A model generated the notes under the pieces. The model saw only the letters and a program-made list of their open reading frames with translations, did no database searches and was not told the origin of the DNA. A DNA stretch of 64,000 nucleotides, taken from Niabella sp. Lineage in GTDB: Bacteria; Bacteroidota; Bacteroidia; Chitinophagales; Chitinophagaceae. Both the position numbers and the translations under genes were made by a program. The stretch is from positions 54,951 to 118,950 of the forward strand of contig JAGIAT010000017.1 of assembly GCA_017744715.1 (NCBI GenBank). Direction: 5' to 3'. Positions 7,612-18,087 of this stretch are shown here, in pieces; the stretch's first letter is position 1, and each line of letters opens with the position of its first letter.

Positions 7612-8580
7612 CTGCCGTGCCTGGCGGTAAAAAAATAACCGCAAAGCGCCAAGGATTTCGCGGGGTTCGCAAAGAAATTGATCGTTGTGTTTTATTACAT
7701 GTGTTACAAATATGTATCTATAGCGGTACGGACTTTAACCGCTGGTTGTAATGCAGGTGGTTGACTGGTGGGTATCGATTGCGGTCTTTGCGGATGCTTT
7801 GCGTGCCTGGCGGTAAAAAATAAACCGCAAAGCGCGCAAGGATTTCGCGGAGTTCGCAAAGAAATTGATCGTTGTGTTTTATTACATGTGTTGCAAATGT
7901 GTATCTATAGCGGTACGGGCTTTAACCGCCAGCTGTGATGCAGGTGGTTGACTGGTGGGTATCGATTGCGGTCTTTGCGAAAGCTTTGCATGCCTGGCGG
8001 TAAAAAAATAACCGCAAAGCGCGCAAGGATTTCGCGGAGTTCGCAAAGAAATTGATCGTTGTGTTTTATTAGATGTGTTGCAAATATGTATCTATAGCGG
8101 TAGGGGCTTTAACCGCTGGTTGTGAAGTACATGATTGACTGGTGGGTATCGATTGCGGTGTTTGCGAATGCTTTGCGTACCTGGCGGTAAAAAAGTAACC
8201 GCAAAGCGCGCAAGAATTTCGCGGAGTTCGCAAAGAAATTGATCGTTGCGTTTTATTAGATGTGTTACAAATGTGTATCTATAGCGGTACGGGCTTTAAC
8301 CGTCAGCTGTGAAGTACGTGGTTGACGAGTGGGTATCAATTGCGGTCTTTGCGGATGCGTTGCGTGCCTGGCGGTAAAAAAATAAACCGCAAAGCGCGCA
8401 AGCGTTTCTCGGAGTTCGCAAAGAAATTGATCGTTGTGTTTTATTAGATGTGTTGCAAATATGTATCTATAGCGGTACGGACTTAAACCGTTAGCTGTGA
8501 AGTACGTGGTTGACTGGTGGATATCGATTGCGGTCTTTGCGAATGCGTTGCGTGCCTGGCGGTAAAAAAAATAACCGCAA
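7612..8580. repeat. Tandem array of ~187-bp non-coding repeats
   Basis: The phrase CTGGCGGTAAAAA recurs at 7621, 7807, 7994, 8181, 8368 and 8556, so there are five complete units with periods of 186-188 bp and a truncated sixth. Each unit contains a GCGGT-A/T-rich-ACCGC hairpin, a CGCAAAGCGCGCAAGG-type block, TTTCGCGGAGTTCGCAAAG, and a second hairpin of AGCGGT and ACCGC(T/C). Copies differ by scattered substitutions. The 187-bp period is not divisible by three and no frame stays open across units, so it is not coding. It fills the whole space between a terminator and the convergent end of the hybrid regulator gene. Confidence 0.92.
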
Positions 8581-8618
8581 GAAACAAGTGCAGCTTCAGG
8601 GCAGCTTACTGCGGTGCG

Positions 8619-11600
8619 TCAACCATCCGTTGTTTCTTCGCTTTTATCTGCCTGATGCTGTTGCAGGATTTGCTGCGTAAAATCACTGGGGGCTACACCG
8701 AAGTATTTTTTAAACTCCCGGCTGAAGTATTTCCGGTCTTCATATCCTACCGCATAAGACACTTCATTAATGGTTAGGTCCTTTTGAAGGATCAGTTCTG
8801 CTGCTTTTTTGAACCGGCGTGTTTTGATAAATTCATTTACAGACATATTGGTAAGCGCCCGCAGTTTTTTATAAAGGATGGGCGCACTCATGCCCACTTT
8901 CCGGGATAGTTTTTCAACGCCGAAATCGGCATCTTCCAGGTGGCTGTCAATAATACCAATGATCGTATTTAAAAAATCGGAATCGATCCTGTTTCTTACG
9001 GTGCCGGGTTCTTCCGGTGGCTGCACCTGGGCTGCACGCAGGGTAAATTCACGTATGGTCCGCTGCTGCAACTTCCTGCGCGCTTCCAGCAGGTTACGGA
9101 TATGCAATTCCAGGATCTTTGTGCTGAAGGGTTTGGTAATGTAAATATCCGCGCCGTGTTCCAGGCCGGTCACCTGGTCGGCCTGCGTACTTTTGGCCGT
9201 CAGCAGGATCACGGGAATATGGCTGGTACGGGGATCGGTCTTCAGCCGCTTACAGAATTCGATGCCGTTAAGGCCAGGCATCATCACATCGCTGATGATC
9301 AGGTCCGGTATATTTACCGTAGCCATTTCCCAACCCTGCAATCCATCTGCAGCCTGCTGTACATAATAACCGGGTTCCAGTTGCTGATGGATGAGCGCAC
9401 GCAATTCGGGATTATCTTCTACCACAAGCACCGTATGCTGCCGGTTTGCAGGAAGCAGGGGATTGGTCATCATTGCATCCGCCACGGGCAACGGTTCATT
9501 ACTGCGTAATACGGCCGGCGCCTGTTGTTCCAGGATCGAAATATGCGGGTCATTTTCAAAATGCTTTTTACCTTGCAGCAGTGTTACAAAAAAACAGGTA
9601 TACCCGTTGTGGCCTGCTGCAGCCGGAGTACTCTCCACGCGGATGGTGCCTCCATGCAGCTCGGTGATCTTCTTTGAAAGTGCCAGGCCAATCCCGTACC
9701 CGGTATTCTGCATGCCATGATCGGCCACCTGGTAGTAATTGGTAAACAGTTTGTTTAAGTAAGGTGCCGCGATCCCTCTTCCGGTATCGGCCACCTGTAT
9801 TTCCATGCTGGTTTCTTTGTGATGAACGGATACCGTAATGCGACCACCTTCCGGCGTAAACTTGAACGCATTCGCCAGCAGGTTAAAAAATACCTTTTCC
9901 AGTTGCTTTTCGTCAAAATACAGCAATGCCGTTTCTGTATCATGGCTAAAAGAGATCTGTATATTCTTTGCCAGCGATAGTTCGCTGAAGCTTGAATAGA
10001 TCTCCTGTAGAAAGGAGATCAGGTCCTGTTCTTTCACCTCCAGTTTCAGATGATCCGACTCGGCCTTCCGGAAGTCCATCAATTCACTTACCAGTTTCAG
10101 GAGCCGGTTGGAATTGTTTTTGATCTGGACGATCTGCTGTTGGGTGAACTGATCCGATCGGTTCATCTCCAGCAGCTTTTCAACCGGTGCCATAATCAGC
10201 GATAAGTGTGTCCGGAGTTCATGTGAAACATTGGTGAAGAAGTTGAGCTTTACCTGGTGCAGTTCGTCTTCCTTTTTCAGTAAGGCTCTTAAAAACAGGA
10301 AGCGCATCATCAGGAAGAGGATCCCGATAATGAGCAGCAGGTAAATCGTATAGGCCCACCAGGTGCGCCAGAAAGGAGGCCGCACCGTGATCTTCATATG
10401 GATCGGATCCGTCCACAGCCCGTCGTTATTGGCACCCCGTACCGAAAAGGTATAATCCCCGGGGGGGAGATTGGTATACGTGGCAGAAGGGGCGCGTACC
10501 TGTTTCCAGTCTTTATCAAATCCTGCCAGTTTATACGAATAACGGTTCTTATTGCTTTTTATGAAGTTCAGGAGAGCAAAATTCAGGGTAAACAGGTTTT
10601 GATCGTGATGAAACGAAATAGCGGCGGTGTGGCTGATATTGCGCTGCAGCAGTTCATCGGAAGCGCCGATGCGCACATCGGTATTGTTGAGGCGCAGGTT
10701 GGTAAACACAAGAGGAGCCTGATAACGGTTCACTTCAATCTGGTCCGGAAAGAAATAGGTAATACCCCGGTATCCGCCAAAGTAAAATGTGCCCTTGCTG
10801 TCTTTTAAATAGGAGTTATAATTGAATTCCCTGCCGGCAAGGCCATCGGCAACCGTATAAGAAAGCACCGCCTTTGTTACAGGATCAAACCGTACAAGCC
10901 CTTCATCCGTACTCAGCCATAAGAATCCATGTTGGTCCTGCAGGATGCCGACGATGTTTTTAGATTGCCCGGAAAGTATTGTAAATGGCGATAATGACCG
11001 CTTTTTTTTGCTATAAAAAATAAGCGTGCCATTCCGCGCACCGGCCCATATATTGCCGGATGCATCTTCCAGGAAGGTATTTACAGAAAGAGCGTCGCTA
11101 ATGGTATGAAGCTGGTTACCCTGTATGGCAAAAAGACCGGAAAGACCTCCCATCCAGATCCATCCATCGCGGTCCTTATAGATCTTGTTAACAGAAAAAC
11201 CGCTTAGCTTTTTATCGATAAGGTCAACCGGCACCGGCTCCAGCTGGAGGCCCGATTTTTTGAAAATACGGATACCGGCATTGGTGGCAAGCCAGAATCT
11301 TCCCTGGTCGTCTTCTTCCAGTGAGGTAATTTCCAGACCAGCACTCTCTGCATCCTCCGGTTTATATAAGTAATGCCGGAAAGTGCGGGTAGCCGGATCC
11401 AGTACATTCAGCCCGCCGCCATGTGTTCCACACCAGATATACCCCTGTTTGTCGATATATACAACTTTTACGAGATTGGAGCCAATGCTTCCCGGGTCAT
11501 TCCCATTATTTTTAAACACGCTAAATTGCCCGTTCCGGCGGTTATACAATACCAGGCCACCACCTTCGGTACCGATCCAGAGGTCCGTATTGCGGTATTC

Positions 11601-12734
11601 GAGGATGCTGCTGACCACGTTATTGGGAATGGCATTCGGACTGCCGTCGTTATGCATGACCCGGAACCCGGTGGTAAATGCATCCACGCGGTTAACGCCG
11701 CCGAAATAGGTGCCGATCCAAACCGAGCCATTTGCATCTTTATATAAACTGTAAATGGAATTCTGACTAAGACTTTTCGGATCGCCGCCTTCGTTTTGAA
11801 AAGAAACGGTTTGCCGGGTGCGGGTGTTCAGGATGCTCAATCCCTCCTGCGTACCAATCCAGAGAGAACTGTCATTTTGTGCCATCAGGGTCCGGATATT
11901 GTTATGAATAAGCCCCTGCGGCCCGTTGCCTTTGGCAAAGCGTATAAACGTTTTTGTTGCGGGTTCGTAAAGATTGAGGCCTGCGTTTTGGGTACCGATC
12001 CAAAGGTGTTGCGAGCGGTCTTCGCAGATGGCTGAGATATTATCGCTGCTCAGGCTTTTGGTATTTGCGGAGTCGTGGATGAACGATTCATAATAATAGC
12101 GGCTGCCGGTTTCCCATATCCGCACGAGGCCGGTGATAGTACCGATCCAGATATGGCCCGCTCTGTCCTGGAAAATACTTTTTACCACGGTTCCCGCCAG
12201 ATGCTGTTTTCCGGTGGTTATAAAACAGGTGATACGGTCCCGCGTGGCTGAAAGGGCAAAAGCGCCTTTTGAGGTTCCGATCCACAGCCGCTGCTGCCGG
12301 TCTTCAAAAATACAGTTAACGGCTATGGGGCCGCTAACGGGCAGGGTAATTTTCTCAAAACGGTCTTTTTCATCATTATAGTAGTTCAATCCGCCACCGG
12401 AACCCACCCAAAGCCGACGCCGGGAATCACGGAAAAGCGAAAGAATATTATTTGAAAGCAGACCGGATTCCTGGGTACCACCGGCGGTGTAGATCCTGAT
12501 CTGCGAGCCGTCGTACCGGTTAAGTCCGTTCGTAGTACCCAGCCATATAAAGCCTTGCGCGCCCTGGGCGATGGAAAGTACAGAGTTATTAGACAGGCCA
12601 TTCTCGGATGTGAGATGATTAAAGCTGATATTTTGAGAATGACAAATGGTTGTTAGTGAGCAAAGGCCTGTAATGATCCACGCCTTAATTATATATAGAA
12701 ACTGGACTTTACGACCGGAAAACCTACAGCACAT
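8619..12734 (-). CDS. Hybrid two-component system sensor/regulator (HTCS) of PUL1
   Basis: A one-protein two-component system that senses a glycan fragment in the periplasm and activates its PUL. With the chosen ATG (12734) it has 1371 residues. Order of parts: N-terminal signal/anchor; about 14 Reg_prop beta-propeller blades with repeated IWIGT..GL (about 40-690); Y_Y_Y domain (about 700-770); a membrane helix (WAYTIYLLLIIGILFLMM); HisKA with phosphoacceptor in NVSHELRTHL; HATPase with GYGIGLAL; a receiver domain with VVEDN and phosphoacceptor D in DLIISDVMMPG; and a C-terminal AraC-type HTH. The usual proline after HELRT is histidine here. A GTG at 12755 would add seven residues. It is divergent from susC, its likely target. 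Confidence 0.95.
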   Translation of the reverse strand: MCCRFSGRKVQFLYIIKAWIITGLCSLTTICHSQNISFNHLTSENGLSNNSVLSIAQGAQGFIWLGTTNGLNRYDGSQIRIYTAGGTQESGLLSNNILSLFRDSRRRLWVGSGGGLNYYNDEKDRFEKITLPVSGPIAVNCIFEDRQQRLWIGTSKGAFALSATRDRITCFITTGKQHLAGTVVKSIFQDRAGHIWIGTITGLVRIWETGSRYYYESFIHDSANTKSLSSDNISAICEDRSQHLWIGTQNAGLNLYEPATKTFIRFAKGNGPQGLIHNNIRTLMAQNDSSLWIGTQEGLSILNTRTRQTVSFQNEGGDPKSLSQNSIYSLYKDANGSVWIGTYFGGVNRVDAFTTGFRVMHNDGSPNAIPNNVVSSILEYRNTDLWIGTEGGGLVLYNRRNGQFSVFKNNGNDPGSIGSNLVKVVYIDKQGYIWCGTHGGGLNVLDPATRTFRHYLYKPEDAESAGLEITSLEEDDQGRFWLATNAGIRIFKKSGLQLEPVPVDLIDKKLSGFSVNKIYKDRDGWIWMGGLSGLFAIQGNQLHTISDALSVNTFLEDASGNIWAGARNGTLIFYSKKKRSLSPFTILSGQSKNIVGILQDQHGFLWLSTDEGLVRFDPVTKAVLSYTVADGLAGREFNYNSYLKDSKGTFYFGGYRGITYFFPDQIEVNRYQAPLVFTNLRLNNTDVRIGASDELLQRNISHTAAISFHHDQNLFTLNFALLNFIKSNKNRYSYKLAGFDKDWKQVRAPSATYTNLPPGDYTFSVRGANNDGLWTDPIHMKITVRPPFWRTWWAYTIYLLLIIGILFLMMRFLFLRALLKKEDELHQVKLNFFTNVSHELRTHLSLIMAPVEKLLEMNRSDQFTQQQIVQIKNNSNRLLKLVSELMDFRKAESDHLKLEVKEQDLISFLQEIYSSFSELSLAKNIQISFSHDTETALLYFDEKQLEKVFFNLLANAFKFTPEGGRITVSVHHKETSMEIQVADTGRGIAAPYLNKLFTNYYQVADHGMQNTGYGIGLALSKKITELHGGTIRVESTPAAAGHNGYTCFFVTLLQGKKHFENDPHISILEQQAPAVLRSNEPLPVADAMMTNPLLPANRQHTVLVVEDNPELRALIHQQLEPGYYVQQAADGLQGWEMATVNIPDLIISDVMMPGLNGIEFCKRLKTDPRTSHIPVILLTAKSTQADQVTGLEHGADIYITKPFSTKILELHIRNLLEARRKLQQRTIREFTLRAAQVQPPEEPGTVRNRIDSDFLNTIIGIIDSHLEDADFGVEKLSRKVGMSAPILYKKLRALTNMSVNEFIKTRRFKKAAELILQKDLTINEVSYAVGYEDRKYFSREFKKYFGVAPSDFTQQILQQHQADKSEETTDG

Positions 12735-13007
12735 TGCGGAAGCTCTTTTTAACACGCCTCATGAAATTTAAAACAGTTAAAGATAAGAAGGAGAAACGGC
12801 TTTATATAAATAAAAATATTTTATTGATTTTCAGTGCATTAAATAACTGTTAAAAAAAACACCCCCATTCTTTTAGGATTTTCATCCCGGGGAGGAGCGT
12901 CGCCGGCTGATATTGCAGTCAGGAGATTGTACATGGGAGAAATGCTTGTCACAATTGCTGTCAATCATTACATCTGCTATCATTTATCATTTTAAAAGTT
13001 TGTGCTT

Positions 13008-16000
13008 ATGCCATTTAAGGATTCGGGCCATGGGCTTCGTCAGCGTAGTTGCTGGCTGATTGCCGTACTATTTTTATTGCTGCCTTCGCTGCTGCATGCG
13101 CAGTCAAAGCAAATTCAGGGTATTGTAACGGATGCGAACAATATCCCGGTACCAAATGCATCTGTTATAAATAAAACCACGGGACTGGGTGTGGCATCCA
13201 ATACCGAAGGCCGGTTTAAGATCAACGCATCCGAGAACGATGGGCTGGAGGTTTCTGCTATTAGCTATGAAACAACAACGGTTACCGTGGGAACGCAAAC
13301 ATCGCTTACTATTAAATTAAACACTGTTTCGGCAAGCCTTGAAGATGTGGTAGTGGTAGGTTACGGGTCTAAAAGCAAGCGGGATGTAGGTGGAGCCGTT
13401 CTGTCGGTTGATCAGAAAGTATTGAAAGACAGACCGGTAACCAATACGCTTGCTGCGCTTCAGGGAACAGCTCCAGGGCTTGTTATTACCCGTACGAATG
13501 GCCAGCCGGGGCGGGAAGGTTTATCGGCGCGCATAAGAGGGATTACTTCACTTGGTGCAGGAAACTCACCACTTGTAATTATTGATGGAATCGAGGGCGA
13601 TATTAATTCGCTGAATCCTAATGATATACAATCTATATCAGTTTTGGAAGATGCGGCATCGGCCTCTATATATGGAGCAAAGGCCGGCGGTGGTGTAATA
13701 TTGGTAACTACAAAAGGCGGGCGTGCTAATCAAAGAACGCAGGTGGATATTACTTCTATGTACACCTGGAGAACGCCCTATGCCCGTCCTGAATTGATCA
13801 GCTCCAGAAAACAGGCAGAACTGCAAAATGCTGCAAGAAAATATGCGAATCAGAATCCGGATTTTACAGACGAGCAACTGAGTTGGTTGGATGATCCCAA
13901 GATAAATGATGTATGGAATACCAACACAAACTCCTGGGATTACTATTACAATTACAACCTGGAAGATATTTTAATGCGTAAACAGAGTCCGCAGCGTAAC
14001 ATCAATCTCACGGCCAGCGGTGGCGGAGATAAATCTACTTTCCTGTTTTCTCTGGGGTACATGGATCAACAGGGGGTGTTTAAATTCGGCCCCGATAGTT
14101 ATAACAGGTTTAATGCCCGTTTGAACTATAACACAAAGTTGTCTAAGATCTTTAGTTTAGATTCAAGACTGTCATTCGCGAGGGAAAATATTGATGCTCC
14201 TCCGACCGGAGTAACAGGAGAGGGGCTCATGTATGGTGTATATTCGATCCGGGCGGCACGTAACCCAATATTCACACCGGGTACTAACGAGTCCAAATAT
14301 GCCTATATCGGAACCATCTCTACAGCTTATCCGATATTGAAAGACGGGGGGTATGACCGTGAAGATAAATATAACCTGAGCGGAGTATTTAGTTTATCTG
14401 CAAAACAGCTGTTAAGAGGACTTGATCTGAAAGCTGTGTATAGCCCAGGAATGGTCTTATCAAACCGAACTATTTTTAACCGGACCGTGCCACGTTATAC
14501 GATCGATAAAGACATGAATCCGGTGGCGGGTACGCCTATTAACCAGGTGAATTCACTAAGTAAGACGAGGCCGTTTACAATTTCTCAGAACTTTTATGCA
14601 ACGGCCGATTATGATTATAAAGTTGATCAGCATAGCTTTCATCTGCTGGGCGGTTACGAATTTAAATCCTATAAGTATGATTGGATACAGGCCATACAAC
14701 GGGCCTTGCTGTTAAACGATTTCCCAACATTGAATTATACCACGCTGGCCACAGCTGATGTAGGGAATGTGGGAGACAACATGCAGGTAAACACATGGCT
14801 CTCTTATTTCGGAAGGCTGTCTTATAACTTTGCAAATAAGTATTATTTTGAAGGTACGTTAAGGCAGGATGGAAGCTCCCGACTGGCGCCCGGCCACAAG
14901 TTCCAGACATTTTATGCCGGTAATGCATTTTGGCGGGTAGCACAGGAAAACTGGTTTAAGAATGCATTGCCCTGGGTGAATGAATTAAAGCTTGCTGTTT
15001 CCTACGGTACAGCCGGCGGTGCGCAAACTGCAGATCCTAACCTGAACAATTACGATTTCCAAAGTCCGCTTTCCAGAGGATATTATCCTTTCAATGATTC
15101 ACGAACGGCTTATTTTTTCCAGGGAGGCCTTCCGTCTGAAAGTAAAGCCTGGGAAGTGATTTCAACCGCAAATTTTGGATTTGACCTCGAAGTATTAAGA
15201 AGAAGACTAACCATTCATTACGATTACTTTATTAAAAAGAATAACAACGTATTTGTTGGGCAGCAGCTTCCTGCACTTTTAGGTGTAACACCTAATCAGG
15301 CAAACCTGGCAGCAGTACAGGTGAAAGGCTGGGGAGTAACGGTTAACTGGAATGATAAGTTTAACAACGGGAGCTATTTTATATCCGCAAACCTCAGCGA
15401 CGATAAAAATAAAGTTGTCCGATACGATGGTTCTGTATCCTATAATTCTGGTATCAACGCCGCAATTCCTGGAATGTCGACCAATTCGATCTTTGGCTAC
15501 AAAGCAGATGGATATTTCGACACACCGGATGAACTGAAAAGTGTTCCGGTTAGAACAACCAGCACCGGAGTTGGTGATATTAAATTAGTAGATGTTAATA
15601 ACGATGGGTTTATTAATCAAGGGATTAACACGGCTGCAAATCACGGAGACCTGGTATACCTGGGCAATACAAACTCCCGCTATGTTTTTGGTTTTAATGC
15701 AGGCGTAAATTGGAAGGGATTTGACTTTTCTGTATTGTTTAATGGGGTGGGTAAAAGAAGCCTCTTATTAGAGCCTTATGCAACCATTGCCTTCTACGAC
15801 GGCTGGAGAATGCCATGGGCGATCCATGAAGATTACTGGACTCCTGACAATCCAAATGCAAAGTTTCCGGCGATACGCATGAGTGACCGGGTAAACGATG
15901 TGGTGTCTTCTCATTGGGTTCAGGACGCCAGCTATATACGCCTCAAAAATTTACAAGTAGGATATACCCTGGCAAAACGTGTACACCATATAAAAGCTGT

Positions 16001-16151
16001 AGGAGATATACGTGTTTACTTTTCCGGCCAGGATCTGTGGGAAAAAACGGGGATGTGGTTTAACTACTTTGACCCCGAAAATACAGATAGGGTAACGTTT
16101 GGTTATCCGCTGTGGCGGAGTTATGCGGCAGGATTAAACATTAGTTTTTAA
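13008..16151 (+). CDS. SusC-like TonB-dependent outer-membrane transporter (PUL1)
   Basis: A 1047-residue TonB-dependent transporter that takes glycan oligomers through the outer membrane with its SusD partner. Signal peptide up to LLHAQ (about 1-32); a CarboxypepD_reg-like domain (IQGIVTDANNIPVPNASV, about 36-110); a TonB box-like LEDVVVVGYGSKSKRDVGGAV; plug with the SusC hallmark ARIRGITSLGAGNSPLVIIDGIEG and ISVLEDAASASIYGAKAGGGVILVTTKGG; then the 22-strand barrel ending in aromatic F (NISF). No N-terminal STN domain, so it is not tied to an anti-sigma FecR system, in line with control by the HTCS. ATG 13008 was preferred to GTG 13002. susD follows after 46 bp. Confidence 0.95.
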   Translation: MPFKDSGHGLRQRSCWLIAVLFLLLPSLLHAQSKQIQGIVTDANNIPVPNASVINKTTGLGVASNTEGRFKINASENDGLEVSAISYETTTVTVGTQTSLTIKLNTVSASLEDVVVVGYGSKSKRDVGGAVLSVDQKVLKDRPVTNTLAALQGTAPGLVITRTNGQPGREGLSARIRGITSLGAGNSPLVIIDGIEGDINSLNPNDIQSISVLEDAASASIYGAKAGGGVILVTTKGGRANQRTQVDITSMYTWRTPYARPELISSRKQAELQNAARKYANQNPDFTDEQLSWLDDPKINDVWNTNTNSWDYYYNYNLEDILMRKQSPQRNINLTASGGGDKSTFLFSLGYMDQQGVFKFGPDSYNRFNARLNYNTKLSKIFSLDSRLSFARENIDAPPTGVTGEGLMYGVYSIRAARNPIFTPGTNESKYAYIGTISTAYPILKDGGYDREDKYNLSGVFSLSAKQLLRGLDLKAVYSPGMVLSNRTIFNRTVPRYTIDKDMNPVAGTPINQVNSLSKTRPFTISQNFYATADYDYKVDQHSFHLLGGYEFKSYKYDWIQAIQRALLLNDFPTLNYTTLATADVGNVGDNMQVNTWLSYFGRLSYNFANKYYFEGTLRQDGSSRLAPGHKFQTFYAGNAFWRVAQENWFKNALPWVNELKLAVSYGTAGGAQTADPNLNNYDFQSPLSRGYYPFNDSRTAYFFQGGLPSESKAWEVISTANFGFDLEVLRRRLTIHYDYFIKKNNNVFVGQQLPALLGVTPNQANLAAVQVKGWGVTVNWNDKFNNGSYFISANLSDDKNKVVRYDGSVSYNSGINAAIPGMSTNSIFGYKADGYFDTPDELKSVPVRTTSTGVGDIKLVDVNNDGFINQGINTAANHGDLVYLGNTNSRYVFGFNAGVNWKGFDFSVLFNGVGKRSLLLEPYATIAFYDGWRMPWAIHEDYWTPDNPNAKFPAIRMSDRVNDVVSSHWVQDASYIRLKNLQVGYTLAKRVHHIKAVGDIRVYFSGQDLWEKTGMWFNYFDPENTDRVTFGYPLWRSYAAGLNISF

Positions 16152-16197
16152 GACGCCGAAGTTAAATAATTGTAAATCGATTAACAAGACACAAACA

Positions 16198-17937
16198 ATG
16201 GCAATACATTTTAATAAAAACGATTTATTTATCGTTGCAATCTTAACAGGTGCAATTGCTATGACAAGCAGTTGTACAAAAATGCTCGATCAAAATACAC
16301 AAACAGTGATCACAGACCCCGTTTTCTGGAAAACGGAAAGTGATCTGATAGGCGGAACGAACTACCTCTACGCCAGTTTGCCCAATTTTGACACACCTTT
16401 AGAGGATTTATACAGCGATTTCTCGGTAGATGTGTTTGGCGGGTCGCTGAATACCATCAGCGATGGTTCAAGAACAGTGCCATCGAATGATGGAGTATGG
16501 ACGAACTCTTACTCCTATATAAGAGCTGCCAATAATGTAATTGAGAAATCAGCAGGAATTGCGGCCAGCTCAATGAAAACCTATTGTATTGCGCAGGCAC
16601 GTTTTTTCCGTGCATTGAATTACTTCCGGTTAGTACGAGCTTACGGAGATGTTCCGTATATTGGAAGAACAATCACGGGACGTGAAGATGAGGCACTATA
16701 TACACCCAGAACAGACCGAAGAGCTGTTATCGACTCTATATATGCGGATCTTGATTTTGCAGCAGCAAATTGCCCGCAGGCAGATGAGTTGCCGGCCAGT
16801 ACTTCTGTTTCCGGAGCGGCCGGTAGGGAGTATGGCCGTATTACCCGAAGTGCAGCCCTGGCATTTAAGTCCCGTGTAGCATTGAATGAGGGCAGCTGGC
16901 AGAAATTTCATGGCGCGCCGGAGTTACAGGGAGACAAAGATCCTGTAAAACATTTCACCATTGCAAGGGACGCCGCATTAACGGTAATGAACGAAGGAAA
17001 ACACGGCTTGTATACAGCGGGTGGCACATTGAGTTTTCAAAATCTTTTCCGGTACCCGGGGGAAACGTATGCCAACAATAAGGAAAATATACTGGCACGG
17101 TTGTATGGAAAGGATATCGCAAACAATGTATCCAATAACGGGGGATATATGCGGCCTTATTTGACAGATGGCCGTAATGCGGCTACCCGGGCGTTTGTAT
17201 TAACAGCGCTTTATTCAGACGGACTGCCTGCCGGGAAATCTCCATTGGATTCTAATGGGAAAGAAACCGGATTACTGACCGATTATCAGAATAAAGACCC
17301 CCGGATGGTGCAAACTTTGTTTAAAGTAGGAGATCCTTATGCATCCATTGCGGGCGGTAATCCTGTATACCGTAATACTTACTATTACCATCAACAAAAA
17401 TATTGGACCGGTCAGGCTGATTTTTTGGCAAGCCCTAATCTGTTTTTAGATTTCATAGCAATTCGTTATGCCGAAGTATTATTGAACTATGCGGAGGCGG
17501 TTTACGAATTGGGCAATAACATATCGGATGTCGATCTGGATAAAACCATTAACCTGCTTCGGAAAAGGGCTACAAATAATGATAACTCAAAGCTACCCTT
17601 ATTAACCAATGCATTCGTTACTGCCAACGGGCTCAATATGCGCGATGAGATCCGGAGAGAACGTTCTGTTGAACTGGCTTACGAGGGATTCCGATATTGG
17701 GATCTGATAAGATGGAAAACTGCGGAAACAGAATTGGTGAAGCCTCTTCTTGAACGTAAGTATTTTGAGGGACTGGATTATGGGGGTAGTACAAAACCAA
17801 CCATGCTGAATGGATATGTGCTTATGCAGGCCGCAGATAAAAGAAAGTTTAACCCGCAGCGCGACTATTTATGGCCGCTGCCATCCAATCAGATTGGATT
17901 AAGCAATAATACGCTCACCCAGAATCCCAATTGGTAG
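16198..17937 (+). CDS. SusD/RagB-like glycan-binding lipoprotein (PUL1)
   Basis: A 579-residue surface lipoprotein forming the lid of the SusC transporter. The lipobox is MTSSC near residue 26. N-terminal SusD-like region has FWKTESDLIGGTNYLY and the RAANNVIEKS helix; tetratricopeptide helices follow (RFFRALNYFRLVRAYGDVPYI); the C-terminal RagB/SusD domain has AIRYAEVLLNYAEAVYELG, EIRRERSVELAYEGFRYWDLIRW and the terminal NPNW. All are family hallmarks. It is the second gene of the PUL1 operon. Confidence 0.95.
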   Translation: MAIHFNKNDLFIVAILTGAIAMTSSCTKMLDQNTQTVITDPVFWKTESDLIGGTNYLYASLPNFDTPLEDLYSDFSVDVFGGSLNTISDGSRTVPSNDGVWTNSYSYIRAANNVIEKSAGIAASSMKTYCIAQARFFRALNYFRLVRAYGDVPYIGRTITGREDEALYTPRTDRRAVIDSIYADLDFAAANCPQADELPASTSVSGAAGREYGRITRSAALAFKSRVALNEGSWQKFHGAPELQGDKDPVKHFTIARDAALTVMNEGKHGLYTAGGTLSFQNLFRYPGETYANNKENILARLYGKDIANNVSNNGGYMRPYLTDGRNAATRAFVLTALYSDGLPAGKSPLDSNGKETGLLTDYQNKDPRMVQTLFKVGDPYASIAGGNPVYRNTYYYHQQKYWTGQADFLASPNLFLDFIAIRYAEVLLNYAEAVYELGNNISDVDLDKTINLLRKRATNNDNSKLPLLTNAFVTANGLNMRDEIRRERSVELAYEGFRYWDLIRWKTAETELVKPLLERKYFEGLDYGGSTKPTMLNGYVLMQAADKRKFNPQRDYLWPLPSNQIGLSNNTLTQNPNW

Positions 17938-17952
17938 TGAGGTGGCTGACCA

Positions 17953-18015
17953 ATACGGATGCAAAGGCAAGCTACCCTACCATCAGCAGGATAGTATACG
18001 TCTTTGCATCCGTAT
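17953..18015. repeat. 14-bp perfect inverted repeat between susD and the GH88 gene
   Basis: ATACGGATGCAAAG (17953-17966) and CTTTGCATCCGTAT (18002-18015) are perfect inverted repeats 35 nt apart. The spacer can form a further imperfect stem (CTACCCT with AGGATAG). It lies between the susD stop and the next gene, without a clear T tract, so it may be an mRNA-stabilising or attenuating hairpin. Confidence 0.75.
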
Positions 18016-18087
18016 ATATAATGAAAAGTTCTTGCATGTAACGTATATTTCCCGTTACCGAAATTTTAAATATTAACCATAAAAAAC

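Noticed and set aside
7524..8777. Short frames inside and beside the 187-bp repeat array
   Set aside because: The repeat length is not a multiple of three, frames do not persist between units, and the frame at 8517-8777 is antisense to the AraC domain of the HTCS.
11373..11747. Antisense frames of 80-150 codons within the HTCS, jetC and SusC/SusD genes
   Set aside because: They lie opposite long, clearly coding genes and show no domain, signal or sensible composition; GC-rich third positions explain them.
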